Part shown: positions 7,321-13,488 of the stretch, piece after piece | How positions within the stretch are numbered: position 1 is the first letter of the stretch | Layout of the letters: every line of letters begins with the position of its first letter | Assembly (NCBI GenBank): GCA_030531135.1 | Contig: JAUNOJ010000024.1 | Span: forward strand, 1 to 13,488 | Direction of reading: 5' to 3' | DNA: 13,488 nucleotides | From: Sutterellaceae bacterium | GTDB lineage: Bacteria > Pseudomonadota > Gammaproteobacteria > Burkholderiales > Burkholderiaceae_F | Notes under the pieces: generated by a model | The model's database searches: none | What the model was told of the DNA's origin: nothing | Seen by the model: only the letters and a program-made list of their open reading frames with translations | Position numbers and translations under genes: made by a program

Positions 7321-7734
7321 ATGAAACGATTGGCTTTGGTTTGTGTTTTGTGGGCGAGTTTGGTGAGTGCTACCGCAACGGCAAACGACGAAATCGAGGC
7401 ATGCTGGGATACGGCAATGACCACGTACGATATGTTGGAATGCTCGGAAAAAGAGTGGAATGCCGTTAAAACTCGATATGACGTTATTGTTGCGCGAGCG
7501 ATGAAATATGCGACATCTAGCGACGACGAATACTACAAGACATTATCCGAAGCCCTGCGCAAGGCCAATCGGGATTTCGAGGCTTATGCCAATAGCGAAT
7601 GCGATGTGCAGGGGGCGATCTACAGCGGCGGTTCGATTGTTCCGTTAGCTGTCGGAAGTTGTTACATCACGCTTTACCGACAAAGGGCCGAGGCGCTTGA
7701 AGCCGACTTTTCGAAGAGAGCGGATGAGCCCTAA
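7321..7734 (+). CDS. Secreted four-cysteine protein, LprI/DUF1311-like (copy 1)
   Basis: This predicted periplasmic protein has 137 residues and a Sec signal peptide (MKRLALVCVLWASLVSATATA, cleavage near residue 21). The mature part is helical and charged, with cysteines at 28, 41, 94 and 114. The pattern (an early C..T..D.L.C pair, then FEAYANSEC, a Gly-rich YSGGS, and C-x4-L-Y-R-Q-R-A-E-A-L) matches the LprI N-terminal/DUF1311 family (PF07007). Some members are reported as lysozyme inhibitors, but the function of most is unknown. It begins four bases after the crcB stop and probably shares its transcript. A similar paralog follows, which suggests a tandem duplication. The family call is from memory of its pattern; inhibition of lysozyme is not shown. 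Confidence 0.75.
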   Translation: MKRLALVCVLWASLVSATATANDEIEACWDTAMTTYDMLECSEKEWNAVKTRYDVIVARAMKYATSSDDEYYKTLSEALRKANRDFEAYANSECDVQGAIYSGGSIVPLAVGSCYITLYRQRAEALEADFSKRADEP

Positions 7735-7800
7735 TGATTTCGAACGAGTGCGTTTGAGTGAGAGTACTCTTTTGTGCAGTAGATGGATTCTTCAAAACTT

Positions 7801-8208
7801 ATGAAACATTTTGCTTTGATTTGTGTTTTGGGTGTAAGTACCTTGAGTTTTTCCGCCGTTGCGGCCGATGCTTTAAGCGACTGCTATCGCAAGGCCGATA
7901 CGGCGCCGGCCGTGCAGGCATGCCTGAAAAAAGAGTTCGATGCCGTCAAGGATCACTACGACGACGTGTTGGATCGCGTGATGAATTCGGCGCGCGAACT
8001 CGATCGCGTGCAACGCAAGAAAGTCGCTGTTAAGGCTCTGAACGACGCCAATAAAGCCTTTGATGCCTACGTCGAAAATCAGTGCGACTGGGTGGAGGCA
8101 AGCTATGGGTCAGGGAGCGGTGCCGGTGCGGCTGCCTTGGCCTGCCGCGTCAATTTGTATCGTGCCAGAGCCGGTGCGATGGATGCGCAATTCTTAACTA
8201 AGAACTGA
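7801..8208 (+). CDS. Secreted four-cysteine protein, LprI/DUF1311-like (copy 2)
   Basis: This paralog of the preceding gene has 135 residues from the ATG at 7801. That start is chosen because MKHFALICVL aligns residue for residue with MKRLALVCVL of copy 1. An in-frame ATG at 7783 would add six residues (MDSSKL) and cannot be excluded; neither start has a strong ribosome site. The signal peptide ends near AVAA at 19-22. Cysteines lie at 28, 41, 95 and 115, nearly the same positions as in copy 1, so two disulfides are likely. KALNDANKAFDAYVENQCDW and the Gly/Ser/Ala-rich GSGSGAGAAALAC match the DUF1311 layout. It is separated from copy 1 by 66 bases and followed by a terminator. Its role is unknown beyond the family. 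Confidence 0.75.
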   Translation: MKHFALICVLGVSTLSFSAVAADALSDCYRKADTAPAVQACLKKEFDAVKDHYDDVLDRVMNSARELDRVQRKKVAVKALNDANKAFDAYVENQCDWVEASYGSGSGAGAAALACRVNLYRARAGAMDAQFLTKN

Positions 8209-8233
8209 AAGATCGGTTTGGTTGCGGCAAACA

Positions 8234-8258
8234 GGGCGTCCATTGCGGGCGCCTTTTT
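8234..8258 (+). terminator. Rho-independent terminator of the mobB-to-LprI operon
   Basis: GGCGTCC at 8235-8241 pairs with GGGCGCC at 8247-8253 (one G-U pair) around the loop ATTGC, and TTTTT follows at 8254-8258. It lies 26 bases after the stop of the second LprI-like gene. It is the only clear terminator found downstream of mobB on this strand before this point. Confidence 0.8.
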
Positions 8259-8414
8259 GTTGTCCGAAAAACACTGTGCCTACATCTACAGACATAGGCA
8301 GAAAAGAACATGTAACGACTAATTTCCGATATCATCCTTCTTTACAAACCCGAGGCGCATTTTCTCTTTTTCAAGTGCCTCATCGATGTTTAGGGTTAAG
8401 AAGGGGCCCCTTTC
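8259..8414 (+). other. Leader region of the purine permease gene
   Basis: This 156-base gene-free stretch precedes the permease. It contains a 6-bp inverted repeat, TGCCTA at 8277-8282 with TAGGCA at 8295-8300, and a possible -10 TATCAT at 8330-8335 without a good -35. A perfect 12-base palindrome, AAGGGGCCCCTT, lies at 8401-8412. The left half of that palindrome is the likely Shine-Dalgarno of the permease ATG at 8415. I looked for a purine-riboswitch core and did not find one. Confidence 0.4.
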
Positions 8415-9722
8415 ATGTTCAATGATTTCTTAGAGCGCTATTTCGGTCTGAAAGAGTGCGGTACGTCCGTTCGCCAAGAGTTTTTCGGCGGTTTGACCAC
8501 TTTCGTTGCGATGAGCTACCTCATCTTCGTGGTGCCGTCGATGTTGGCCGATGCCGGCATGAATCGCGAAGCCGCCACGGCAGCTACGATCGTCGTGACG
8601 ATTGCAGCGAGCGCCATGATGGGGCTTTTTGCCAATCTGCCGATTGCCGTGGGGCCCGGTTTGGGCATTACCGCTTACTTTGCGTATTACGTTTGCGGTC
8701 CCGCCGGTTTTTCCTGGCAAGCAGGTTTGGCTGCCGTCTTTATTTCGGGCGTCATTTTCTTTCTTTTGACGGTTACGCGTATTCGCCAGTTGATTGTGGA
8801 CGCCATCCCGCATGACCTCAAAATCGCGACTTCAGCCGGTATTGGGTGCTTTATCGCTTTGATCGGTATGAAAAACTGCGGATTGATTGTGAGCGATGCT
8901 ACGGGTCTTGCTTTGGGGAACGTTTCCAATCCCTCGGTTATTGTGGCAACTATCGGCTTTTTCGTCACTGCCGCCATGATGATTCGAAAGATTCCCGCAA
9001 GTATCGTGCTCGGTATTCTTTTGACTGCCGTGATGGGCTTTGCCTGCGGTTTGGGCAAGATCCCCGAAGGCAATCTTTTCTCGTTCGAGTTGCCCGACGT
9101 TTCCGGCACGTTTTTGGCATTGGACTTCGGTCAGGCTTTAAGTCACGGCTTGATTACGATCGTCTTTACGTTGTCGGTGGTGGACCTTTTTGACAACATC
9201 GGCTCTTTGATCGGTTTGACCCGCAAAGCCAATTTGGTGCGTCCCGACGGTAGCATCAAGAACTTGGAAAAGGCTTTCTTGACCGACTCGTTCGGTACGG
9301 TTTTCTCGGGTGTTGTGGGCACGACCACGGCCGTGCAGTATTTGGAAAGCGCTGCCGGTATTGCTGCCGGTGCTAGAACGGGTTTAAGCACTTTGGTGAC
9401 GGCCGTCTTCTTTGCTTTGGCCATCTTTGCCATTCCGTTGGTAAGTGCTGTGCCGTCTGCGGCTACGGCACCGGCACTGATCATTGTGGGCGTTTTGATG
9501 ATGCAAGACGTTGTAAACATTCGCTTTAACGAACTTCGTATCGCCATTCCGGCCTTTCTGATGATCTTGGGTATGCCGGTGACTTTTAATATTGCTACGG
9601 GGTGCGGGTTCGGTTTTATAGCCTATGTACTCCTGTCCTACGCCACCGGTCACTACCGTGAAGTCAAACCCACGATGGTGGTAATTTCTTTGGCGTTTGT
9701 GGTGAGCTTTGCGCTGCGCTAA
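8415..9722 (+). CDS. NCS2 family purine (guanine/hypoxanthine or adenine) permease, AzgA-like
   Basis: This 435-residue inner-membrane transporter should import a purine base in symport with protons. It has the hydrophobic profile of the 14-helix NCS2 fold and the order of blocks seen in AzgA/PbuG/GhxP proteins. These are RQEFFGGLTTFVAMSYLIFV near 20-39, PIAVGPGLGITAYFA at 76-90, LTVTRIRQLIVDAIPHDLK at 118-136, VDLFDNIGSLIG at 256-267, and GTTTAVQYLESAAG at 302-315 followed by AAGARTGL. Some core positions differ from the AzgA consensus I remember (APGMGLNAFFA, GTSTVTTYIESAAG), so the substrate is uncertain. The ATG follows AAGGGG at 8401-8406. The gene appears to be a single transcription unit: it follows a terminator and ends at its own. 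Confidence 0.88.
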   Translation: MFNDFLERYFGLKECGTSVRQEFFGGLTTFVAMSYLIFVVPSMLADAGMNREAATAATIVVTIAASAMMGLFANLPIAVGPGLGITAYFAYYVCGPAGFSWQAGLAAVFISGVIFFLLTVTRIRQLIVDAIPHDLKIATSAGIGCFIALIGMKNCGLIVSDATGLALGNVSNPSVIVATIGFFVTAAMMIRKIPASIVLGILLTAVMGFACGLGKIPEGNLFSFELPDVSGTFLALDFGQALSHGLITIVFTLSVVDLFDNIGSLIGLTRKANLVRPDGSIKNLEKAFLTDSFGTVFSGVVGTTTAVQYLESAAGIAAGARTGLSTLVTAVFFALAIFAIPLVSAVPSAATAPALIIVGVLMMQDVVNIRFNELRIAIPAFLMILGMPVTFNIATGCGFGFIAYVLLSYATGHYREVKPTMVVISLAFVVSFALR

Positions 9723-9749
9723 AGCGCCTGATAAAACTTGAACAAAAAC

Positions 9750-9788
9750 ATTCGCCCGAGCCGGTTGTCGACTCGGGCGAATTGTTTT
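9750..9788 (+). terminator. Terminator after the purine permease gene
   Basis: ATTCGCCCGAG at 9750-9760 pairs perfectly with CTCGGGCGAAT at 9772-9782 around an 11-base loop, followed by TGTTTT. It starts 27 bases after the permease stop. The upstream A-run (9744-9748) makes it plausible in the other direction too. Confidence 0.8.
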
Positions 9789-9797
9789 GGAATAGGC

Positions 9798-9836
9798 AAA
9801 AAATTTCCCCGTCAGGCGTATTTCGCTTGACGGGGA
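9798..9836 (-). terminator. Terminator after leuS
   Basis: The arms at 9806-9818 and 9824-9836 form a 13-bp stem (CCCCGTCAGGCG opposite CGCTTGACGGGG, one G-U pair) with a 5-base loop. Read on the minus strand, it is followed by AAA and then six U residues (complement of 9798-9803). It lies 27 bases past the leuS stop and stands back to back with the permease terminator, insulating the convergent genes. Confidence 0.85.
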
Positions 9837-9863
9837 TTGTCGGCTTAAGCCTGTTGTGACGGA

Positions 9864-12503
9864 TTACTTGGCAACGACGTTGACAAGCTTGCCGGGTACA
9901 ACGATCACTTTACGCACCGTGGCTTCGCCCACAAAGCGCAAAACGGCTTCGTTGGCAACGGCTGCGGCTTCGATTTCTTCCTTGGTGCTCGAAGCGGGCA
10001 CGGTCATCTGACCGCGCAACTTGCCGTTGACCTGCAAGACGTAGAGTACTTCGTCGGCCACCAAGGCCTTTTCGTTGACCACGGGCCAAGGAGCATCGAT
10101 CAACTCGGTCTTTTCGGTTTCGACAAAACCCAAATCCTGCCACAGAGCCGTCGTGATGTGCGGAGCGATCGGGTAGAGCACGCGCATCAAAATGGAGATG
10201 GCTTCGCGACGAGCGGCTTCGGACACGTCATCGGTACCCACAAAGCCCTCAATCGTATTCATCATCTTCATGGCGGCAGACACGACCGTGTTGTACTGCA
10301 TGCGATCGAAGTCGGACTCGGCCTGCTTTAAGGTCGAGTGGATTTCGCGCAAGAAGTCTTTCACAGCCTTGGGCGCCGTTGCCAATTCAACGCAAGAGCC
10401 TGCGGCCTTGACTTCGGCTTGGTGCGCCACGCCCCAATTCCACATGCGGCGAAGGAAGCGGAACGAACCTTCGGCACCGGAATTGGACCAAGCGGCGGAC
10501 TGATCGGGGGGACCGGCAAACATCACGAAAGTACGAGCCGTATCGGCACCGAAGCGCTCGATAATGTCACGGGGTTCGACCACGTTGTTTTTGCTCTTAC
10601 TCATCTTTTCGATGCCGCCGCTCACAACGGGAAGACCGTCTTCTTTGCTCGTGACCTTGGAAGGACGCCCCTTTTCGTCGTATTCGATTTCGATTTCCGA
10701 CGGGTAGTACCAACGCTTGTGACCGTCTTCGAGTTCGCGGTAGAAGCATTCGGCCGTCAGCATCCCTTGCGTAAAGAGGCGCTTAAACGGTTCGTCGAAC
10801 TTCACCAAACCGAGATCGCGCATGACCTTGGTCCAGAAGCGAGCGTAGAGAAGATGCAGCACGGCGTGTTCGATACCGCCGATGTACTGATCCATCGGAG
10901 ACCAGTAATCGTTGCGCTCGTCCACCATAGCGGTGTTGCAATCGGGCGAGCAATAGCGCATGTAGTACCAGGAGCTGTCGACGAACGTATCCATCGTGTC
11001 CGTTTCGCGACGAGCGTCGGCACCGCACTTCGGGCACTTGCAAGCCAAGAATTCTTCGCACTTGTTGAGCGGATTGCCAGAGCCGTCCGGAATCAGATTT
11101 TCGGGCAAAACGACCGGCAGGTCCTTTTCGGGAACCGGCACCGGACCGCAGTGCGGGCAGTTGATGATGGGAATGGGGGTGCCCCAGTAGCGCTGACGGG
11201 AAATACCCCAGTCGCGCAAGCGGAACATCGTCTGCTTCTTGCCCAAGCCCATGGCTTCCAAGTCGGCGGCAACGGCATCAATTGCTTCATGAATGTGAAG
11301 ACCGTCGTACTTGCCGGAGTTGACGCAGTAGGGGTTTAAGGTCTTGTCACCGTACCATTCCTGCCAGGCGTCGGTCGAGAACGTTTCGCCGTCGACAGCC
11401 ACGGACTGAATGATTTCGATGCCGTACTTCTTGGCAAAGGCAAAGTCGCGTTCGTCGTGTGCGGGCACAGCCATCACGGCGCCTTCGCCGTAGCTCATCA
11501 AAACGTAATTGCCGATCCAGACTTCGACCTGACGACCGTTTAAGGGGTGCGTCACGGTAAAGCCCGTGGCAATACCCTTCTTTTCCATCGAGGCCATGTC
11601 GGCTTCGGAAACAGAGCCCTTGGCGCATTCGGCAATGAAAGCCTGAAGATCGGGACGACCTTCGGCCAAGCGCTTGGCCAAGGGGTGTTCTGCGGCAATG
11701 GCCACAAAGGTCACGCCCATGATCGTATCGGCGCGCGTCGTATAGACGTTTAAAACCTTCTTTTCGCCGTCGATTTCATAGGGGAAACCGAAATTGACAC
11801 CGATACTCTTGCCGATCCAGTGCTCCTGCATGCGGCGAACCTGTTCGGGCCAGCCGTCCAACTTTTCCAAGTCGGCCAAAAGTTCTTCGGCGTACTGCGT
11901 GATGCCGAGGTAGTAGCCCGGAATTTCGCGCTTTTCCACCTTGGCACCCGAGCGCCAGCCGCAACCGTCGATGACCTGTTCGTTGGCCAAAACGGTCTTG
12001 TCGACCGGATCCCAGTTGACGATCTGCGTCTTGCGATAGGCGATGCCGCGCTCGAGCATCTTCAAGAACATCCACTGGTTCCAGCGGTAGTATTCGGGCT
12101 TGCAGGTGGCCACTTCGCGCGACCAGTCGAATGCCAGCCCCAAAGGACGCATCTGAGACTTCATGTCTTCGATGTTTTGATACGTCCAAGCCGCCGGAGC
12201 AACCTTCTTGGAAAGCGCTGCGTTTTCAGCGGGCAGACCGAAGCTGTCCCAGCCCATGGGCGTCATGACGTTGTCGCCCTTCATGCGGCGATAACGATAC
12301 AAGACGTCGTTAAGCGTGTAGTTGCGAACGTGACCCATGTGCAACTTACCCGAGGGGTAGGGCAACATGGAACAAACATAAAATTTGGGCTTTTCTTTGC
12401 CGTTAGCGTCAAGTGCGTGTTCGCGAGCGTGGTAAACGTCGTCGCGTTGCCACTGTTGTTGCACTTGAGCTTCAATTTCCTGAGGACTGTAAGTTTCGCG
12501 CAT
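9864..12503 (-). CDS. leuS: Leucyl-tRNA synthetase
   Basis: This cytoplasmic class I synthetase charges tRNA-Leu with leucine. From the ATG at 12503 it has 879 residues (E. coli 860). The HIGH motif is HMGH at 55-58 within [11 protein letters not shown], and the KMSKS loop is at 633-637. The CP1 editing domain between them shows the threonine-rich TTRADT at 255-260 and VPAHDERD at 346-353 with the conserved editing aspartate. [11 protein letters not shown] is at 431-441. Two cysteine pairs (CPHC at 449-452; CKCPKC ending at 493) suggest a zinc knuckle. The C-terminal part ends in the usual small alpha-beta domain. A frame extension to an ATG at 12590 would add 29 residues unlike any LeuRS and would include the putative promoter. 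The 12503 start has an AGGAAAGG ribosome site. Confidence 0.97.
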   Translation of the reverse strand: MRETYSPQEIEAQVQQQWQRDDVYHAREHALDANGKEKPKFYVCSMLPYPSGKLHMGHVRNYTLNDVLYRYRRMKGDNVMTPMGWDSFGLPAENAALSKKVAPAAWTYQNIEDMKSQMRPLGLAFDWSREVATCKPEYYRWNQWMFLKMLERGIAYRKTQIVNWDPVDKTVLANEQVIDGCGWRSGAKVEKREIPGYYLGITQYAEELLADLEKLDGWPEQVRRMQEHWIGKSIGVNFGFPYEIDGEKKVLNVYTTRADTIMGVTFVAIAAEHPLAKRLAEGRPDLQAFIAECAKGSVSEADMASMEKKGIATGFTVTHPLNGRQVEVWIGNYVLMSYGEGAVMAVPAHDERDFAFAKKYGIEIIQSVAVDGETFSTDAWQEWYGDKTLNPYCVNSGKYDGLHIHEAIDAVAADLEAMGLGKKQTMFRLRDWGISRQRYWGTPIPIINCPHCGPVPVPEKDLPVVLPENLIPDGSGNPLNKCEEFLACKCPKCGADARRETDTMDTFVDSSWYYMRYCSPDCNTAMVDERNDYWSPMDQYIGGIEHAVLHLLYARFWTKVMRDLGLVKFDEPFKRLFTQGMLTAECFYRELEDGHKRWYYPSEIEIEYDEKGRPSKVTSKEDGLPVVSGGIEKMSKSKNNVVEPRDIIERFGADTARTFVMFAGPPDQSAAWSNSGAEGSFRFLRRMWNWGVAHQAEVKAAGSCVELATAPKAVKDFLREIHSTLKQAESDFDRMQYNTVVSAAMKMMNTIEGFVGTDDVSEAARREAISILMRVLYPIAPHITTALWQDLGFVETEKTELIDAPWPVVNEKALVADEVLYVLQVNGKLRGQMTVPASSTKEEIEAAAVANEAVLRFVGEATVRKVIVVPGKLVNVVAK

Positions 12504-12508
12504 GGGCG

Positions 12509-12516
12509 CCTTTCCT
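12509..12516 (-). promoter_or_regulatory. leuS ribosome-binding site (decides the start)
   Basis: The minus strand reads AGGAAAGG, ending five bases before the ATG at 12503. This supports that start over the upstream in-frame ATG at 12590. Confidence 0.75.
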
Positions 12517-12548
12517 GTAAGAGTCAGTGAGGATATCCGAAACTCTAA

Positions 12549-12554
12549 AGTATA
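12549..12554 (-). promoter_or_regulatory. Putative -10 box for leuS
   Basis: TATACT on the minus strand lies in an AT-rich stretch, placing a transcription start near 12542 and a leader of about 39 bases. No consensus -35 is visible at 16-18 bases upstream. The rest of the 161-base gap (12504-12664) holds a weak inverted repeat (CGCTC/GAGCG on the minus strand) but no clear terminator for the gene upstream. Confidence 0.35.
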
Positions 12555-12664
12555 AAACTTTCTAAGGATTCCGAGTAGCTTTTTGCGCACGCAAACGGCA
12601 CAAAACGCGGGAAAAATCCGTTTGACGCTCGCTTTTGAGGTGCAAGAGCGACCGGAACTCTCGA

Positions 12665-13488
12665 TTAAGAAGCGGCTCGCATTTCTATGCCGAGTTCGGA
12701 CACTCGACGAATCACCGATTTGTTGGCGTAGCCGACCTCAAAAATGCCGGGCACGATGACCTTTTTTGGTGCGAGAATGCCGGCTTGAGTTAATAGAACC
12801 TCCGACTTAATCGGATCAACGATGTTCGCACCCTGCAGATCGTCGATGTAAACCGCTGCTGGAATCGAGAAATTCGGTTGTGCTCCTTGCTTAGTAAGCC
12901 GCGCCAAAAGTTCATTTCCGGGCAATTGGGAGAAATCGAATTGTGTCGTCGGGTTGCTCAAAAAATCCAAAACCATTTTTGGACAAAAGACGCTTGCAGA
13001 CAGTCGATCGTCAAACGAATAGCCGCCGTAGTGCGCTTCGAGTTTTTCGAGAAGATCATCAACGGTCGTTTGCAGTTTTTGCGCTGCGGTCATCAATTGT
13101 TGGGCATAGTTTTCCCGAATTTCTTCCCGTGTGAAGCCCAACATGTCGGCGAACTTGGCCGAGCAGGAAATATCGGTGACGTTGTTCATCGATTGGAAAA
13201 TGCCGGCATTGGGTAACTTCAGGACACCGGTCATGAAGAAAAAACGCAAACGCGCGTTGCACGACTTAATCACGGTATAAAGATACGAGAGAATGCGGCT
13301 CAATTCGGCAAAGAGCGCTGGATTGTCAAAGTGAGCCGTTAACGGTGCGTCGTATGCGTCAATGAGAAGTACCGTCGAGAGATCGTCTTGCGCGCCAAGA
13401 AAACTATAGAAGTCGCCGATCGGATTGTCGTCGGATAATGTCATGTCGATACCGCGAGCTTTGGCGGCGTTGTTGGCCATCAGTGCAA
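12665..13488 (-). CDS. AAA-ATPase-like (DUF1703-type) protein, partial and probably degenerate
   Basis: The frame is open at the right edge, so the N-terminus with the Walker A loop lies outside. The visible portion includes 271 residues from an internal Met at 13480. It matches the AAA-ATPase_like family (PF09820): a Walker B-like [11 protein letters not shown] at 37-47, then [49 protein letters not shown] and LLTQAGI. Family members usually show IDEYD, TGxT or TGxS, and a YDGY/YNGY-like motif. Here these read IDAYD, TGVL and YGGY, so three hallmark positions are changed. The PD-(D/E)XK nuclease domain (PF08011) that normally follows is absent: the frame stops right after [22 protein letters not shown]. 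It looks AT-richer than leuS. The function of the family is unknown. This copy may be inactive. Confidence 0.7.
   Translation of the reverse strand, partial: ALMANNAAKARGIDMTLSDDNPIGDFYSFLGAQDDLSTVLLIDAYDAPLTAHFDNPALFAELSRILSYLYTVIKSCNARLRFFFMTGVLKLPNAGIFQSMNNVTDISCSAKFADMLGFTREEIRENYAQQLMTAAQKLQTTVDDLLEKLEAHYGGYSFDDRLSASVFCPKMVLDFLSNPTTQFDFSQLPGNELLARLTKQGAQPNFSIPAAVYIDDLQGANIVDPIKSEVLLTQAGILAPKKVIVPGIFEVGYANKSVIRRVSELGIEMRAAS

Noticed and set aside
7761..7770. Palindrome AGAGTACTCT followed by TTTTG between the two LprI-like genes, considered as terminator or promoter
   Set aside because: It has no loop and cannot form a stable hairpin. No -35/-10 pair with proper spacing is present.
8259..8414. 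Purine riboswitch upstream of the permease
   Set aside because: The conserved three-way-junction core and its two kissing loops are not recognisable; only a short inverted repeat is present.
8222..8425. Small plus-strand frame of 67 codons between the LprI-like gene and the permease
   Set aside because: It runs through the terminator hairpin at 8234-8258 and has no ribosome site or recognisable sequence.
10338..11339. Long plus-strand open frame (333 codons) antisense to leuS
   Set aside because: It lies entirely opposite the highly conserved leuS coding sequence and has no ribosome site or recognisable domain. Biased third positions in leuS explain the lack of stops.
11820..12530. Plus-strand open frame of 236 codons antisense to the leuS 5' part
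   Set aside because: Same shadow effect; the translation has no family resemblance and runs across the leuS ribosome site.
12570..12590. Inverted repeat TTTGC..GCAAA upstream of leuS as terminator of the AAA-ATPase-like gene
   Set aside because: The stem is only five base pairs and no U-tract follows on the minus strand.

Overview
The window reads as chromosomal DNA of a Gram-negative bacterium, most likely a betaproteobacterium of the order Burkholderiales. LptE implies an outer membrane with LPS, and lptE-holA-proA beside leuS is the gene order I know from Burkholderiales. A Sutterellaceae-like, gut-associated relative would fit the late molybdenum-cofactor genes, the AAA-ATPase-like/DUF1703 protein and the moderate GC content. 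That placement is inference, and I cannot name a genus.

Left part (1-4362, minus strand). A compact operon runs leftward: lptE, holA, proA, then a stand-alone RlmL-type 23S rRNA methyltransferase gene. The gaps are only 17-24 bases. A perfect TATAAT lies just upstream of lptE, and a strong hairpin with a U-tract follows the methyltransferase gene. The outermost 150 bases hold an unrecognised open frame that runs off the left edge.

Middle part (4504-8258, plus strand). A tightly packed, partly overlapping operon carries late molybdenum-cofactor genes: mobB, moeA, moaD and moaE. These cover molybdopterin synthase, molybdenum insertion and the nucleotide-attachment adapter. The fluoride channel gene crcB and two tandem paralogous genes for secreted four-cysteine LprI/DUF1311-type proteins follow, and the unit ends at an intrinsic terminator. 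The early cofactor genes (moaA, moaC) and mobA are not in the window.

Right part (8415-13488). A lone plus-strand gene for an NCS2 purine permease of the AzgA type converges on leuS, with two back-to-back terminator hairpins between them. Beyond leuS, a minus-strand AAA-ATPase-like gene enters from the right edge. It has altered hallmark residues and lacks the expected C-terminal nuclease domain.

The most notable large-scale feature is that leuS and lptE-holA-proA, normally adjacent, are separated here by about 5.5 kb carrying oppositely oriented genes. No tRNA, rRNA, CRISPR array or insertion sequence was recognised. I found no convincing undescribed defence or mobile system. The best candidates for something new are the crcB-linked pair of secreted cysteine proteins and the eroded AAA-ATPase-like gene.
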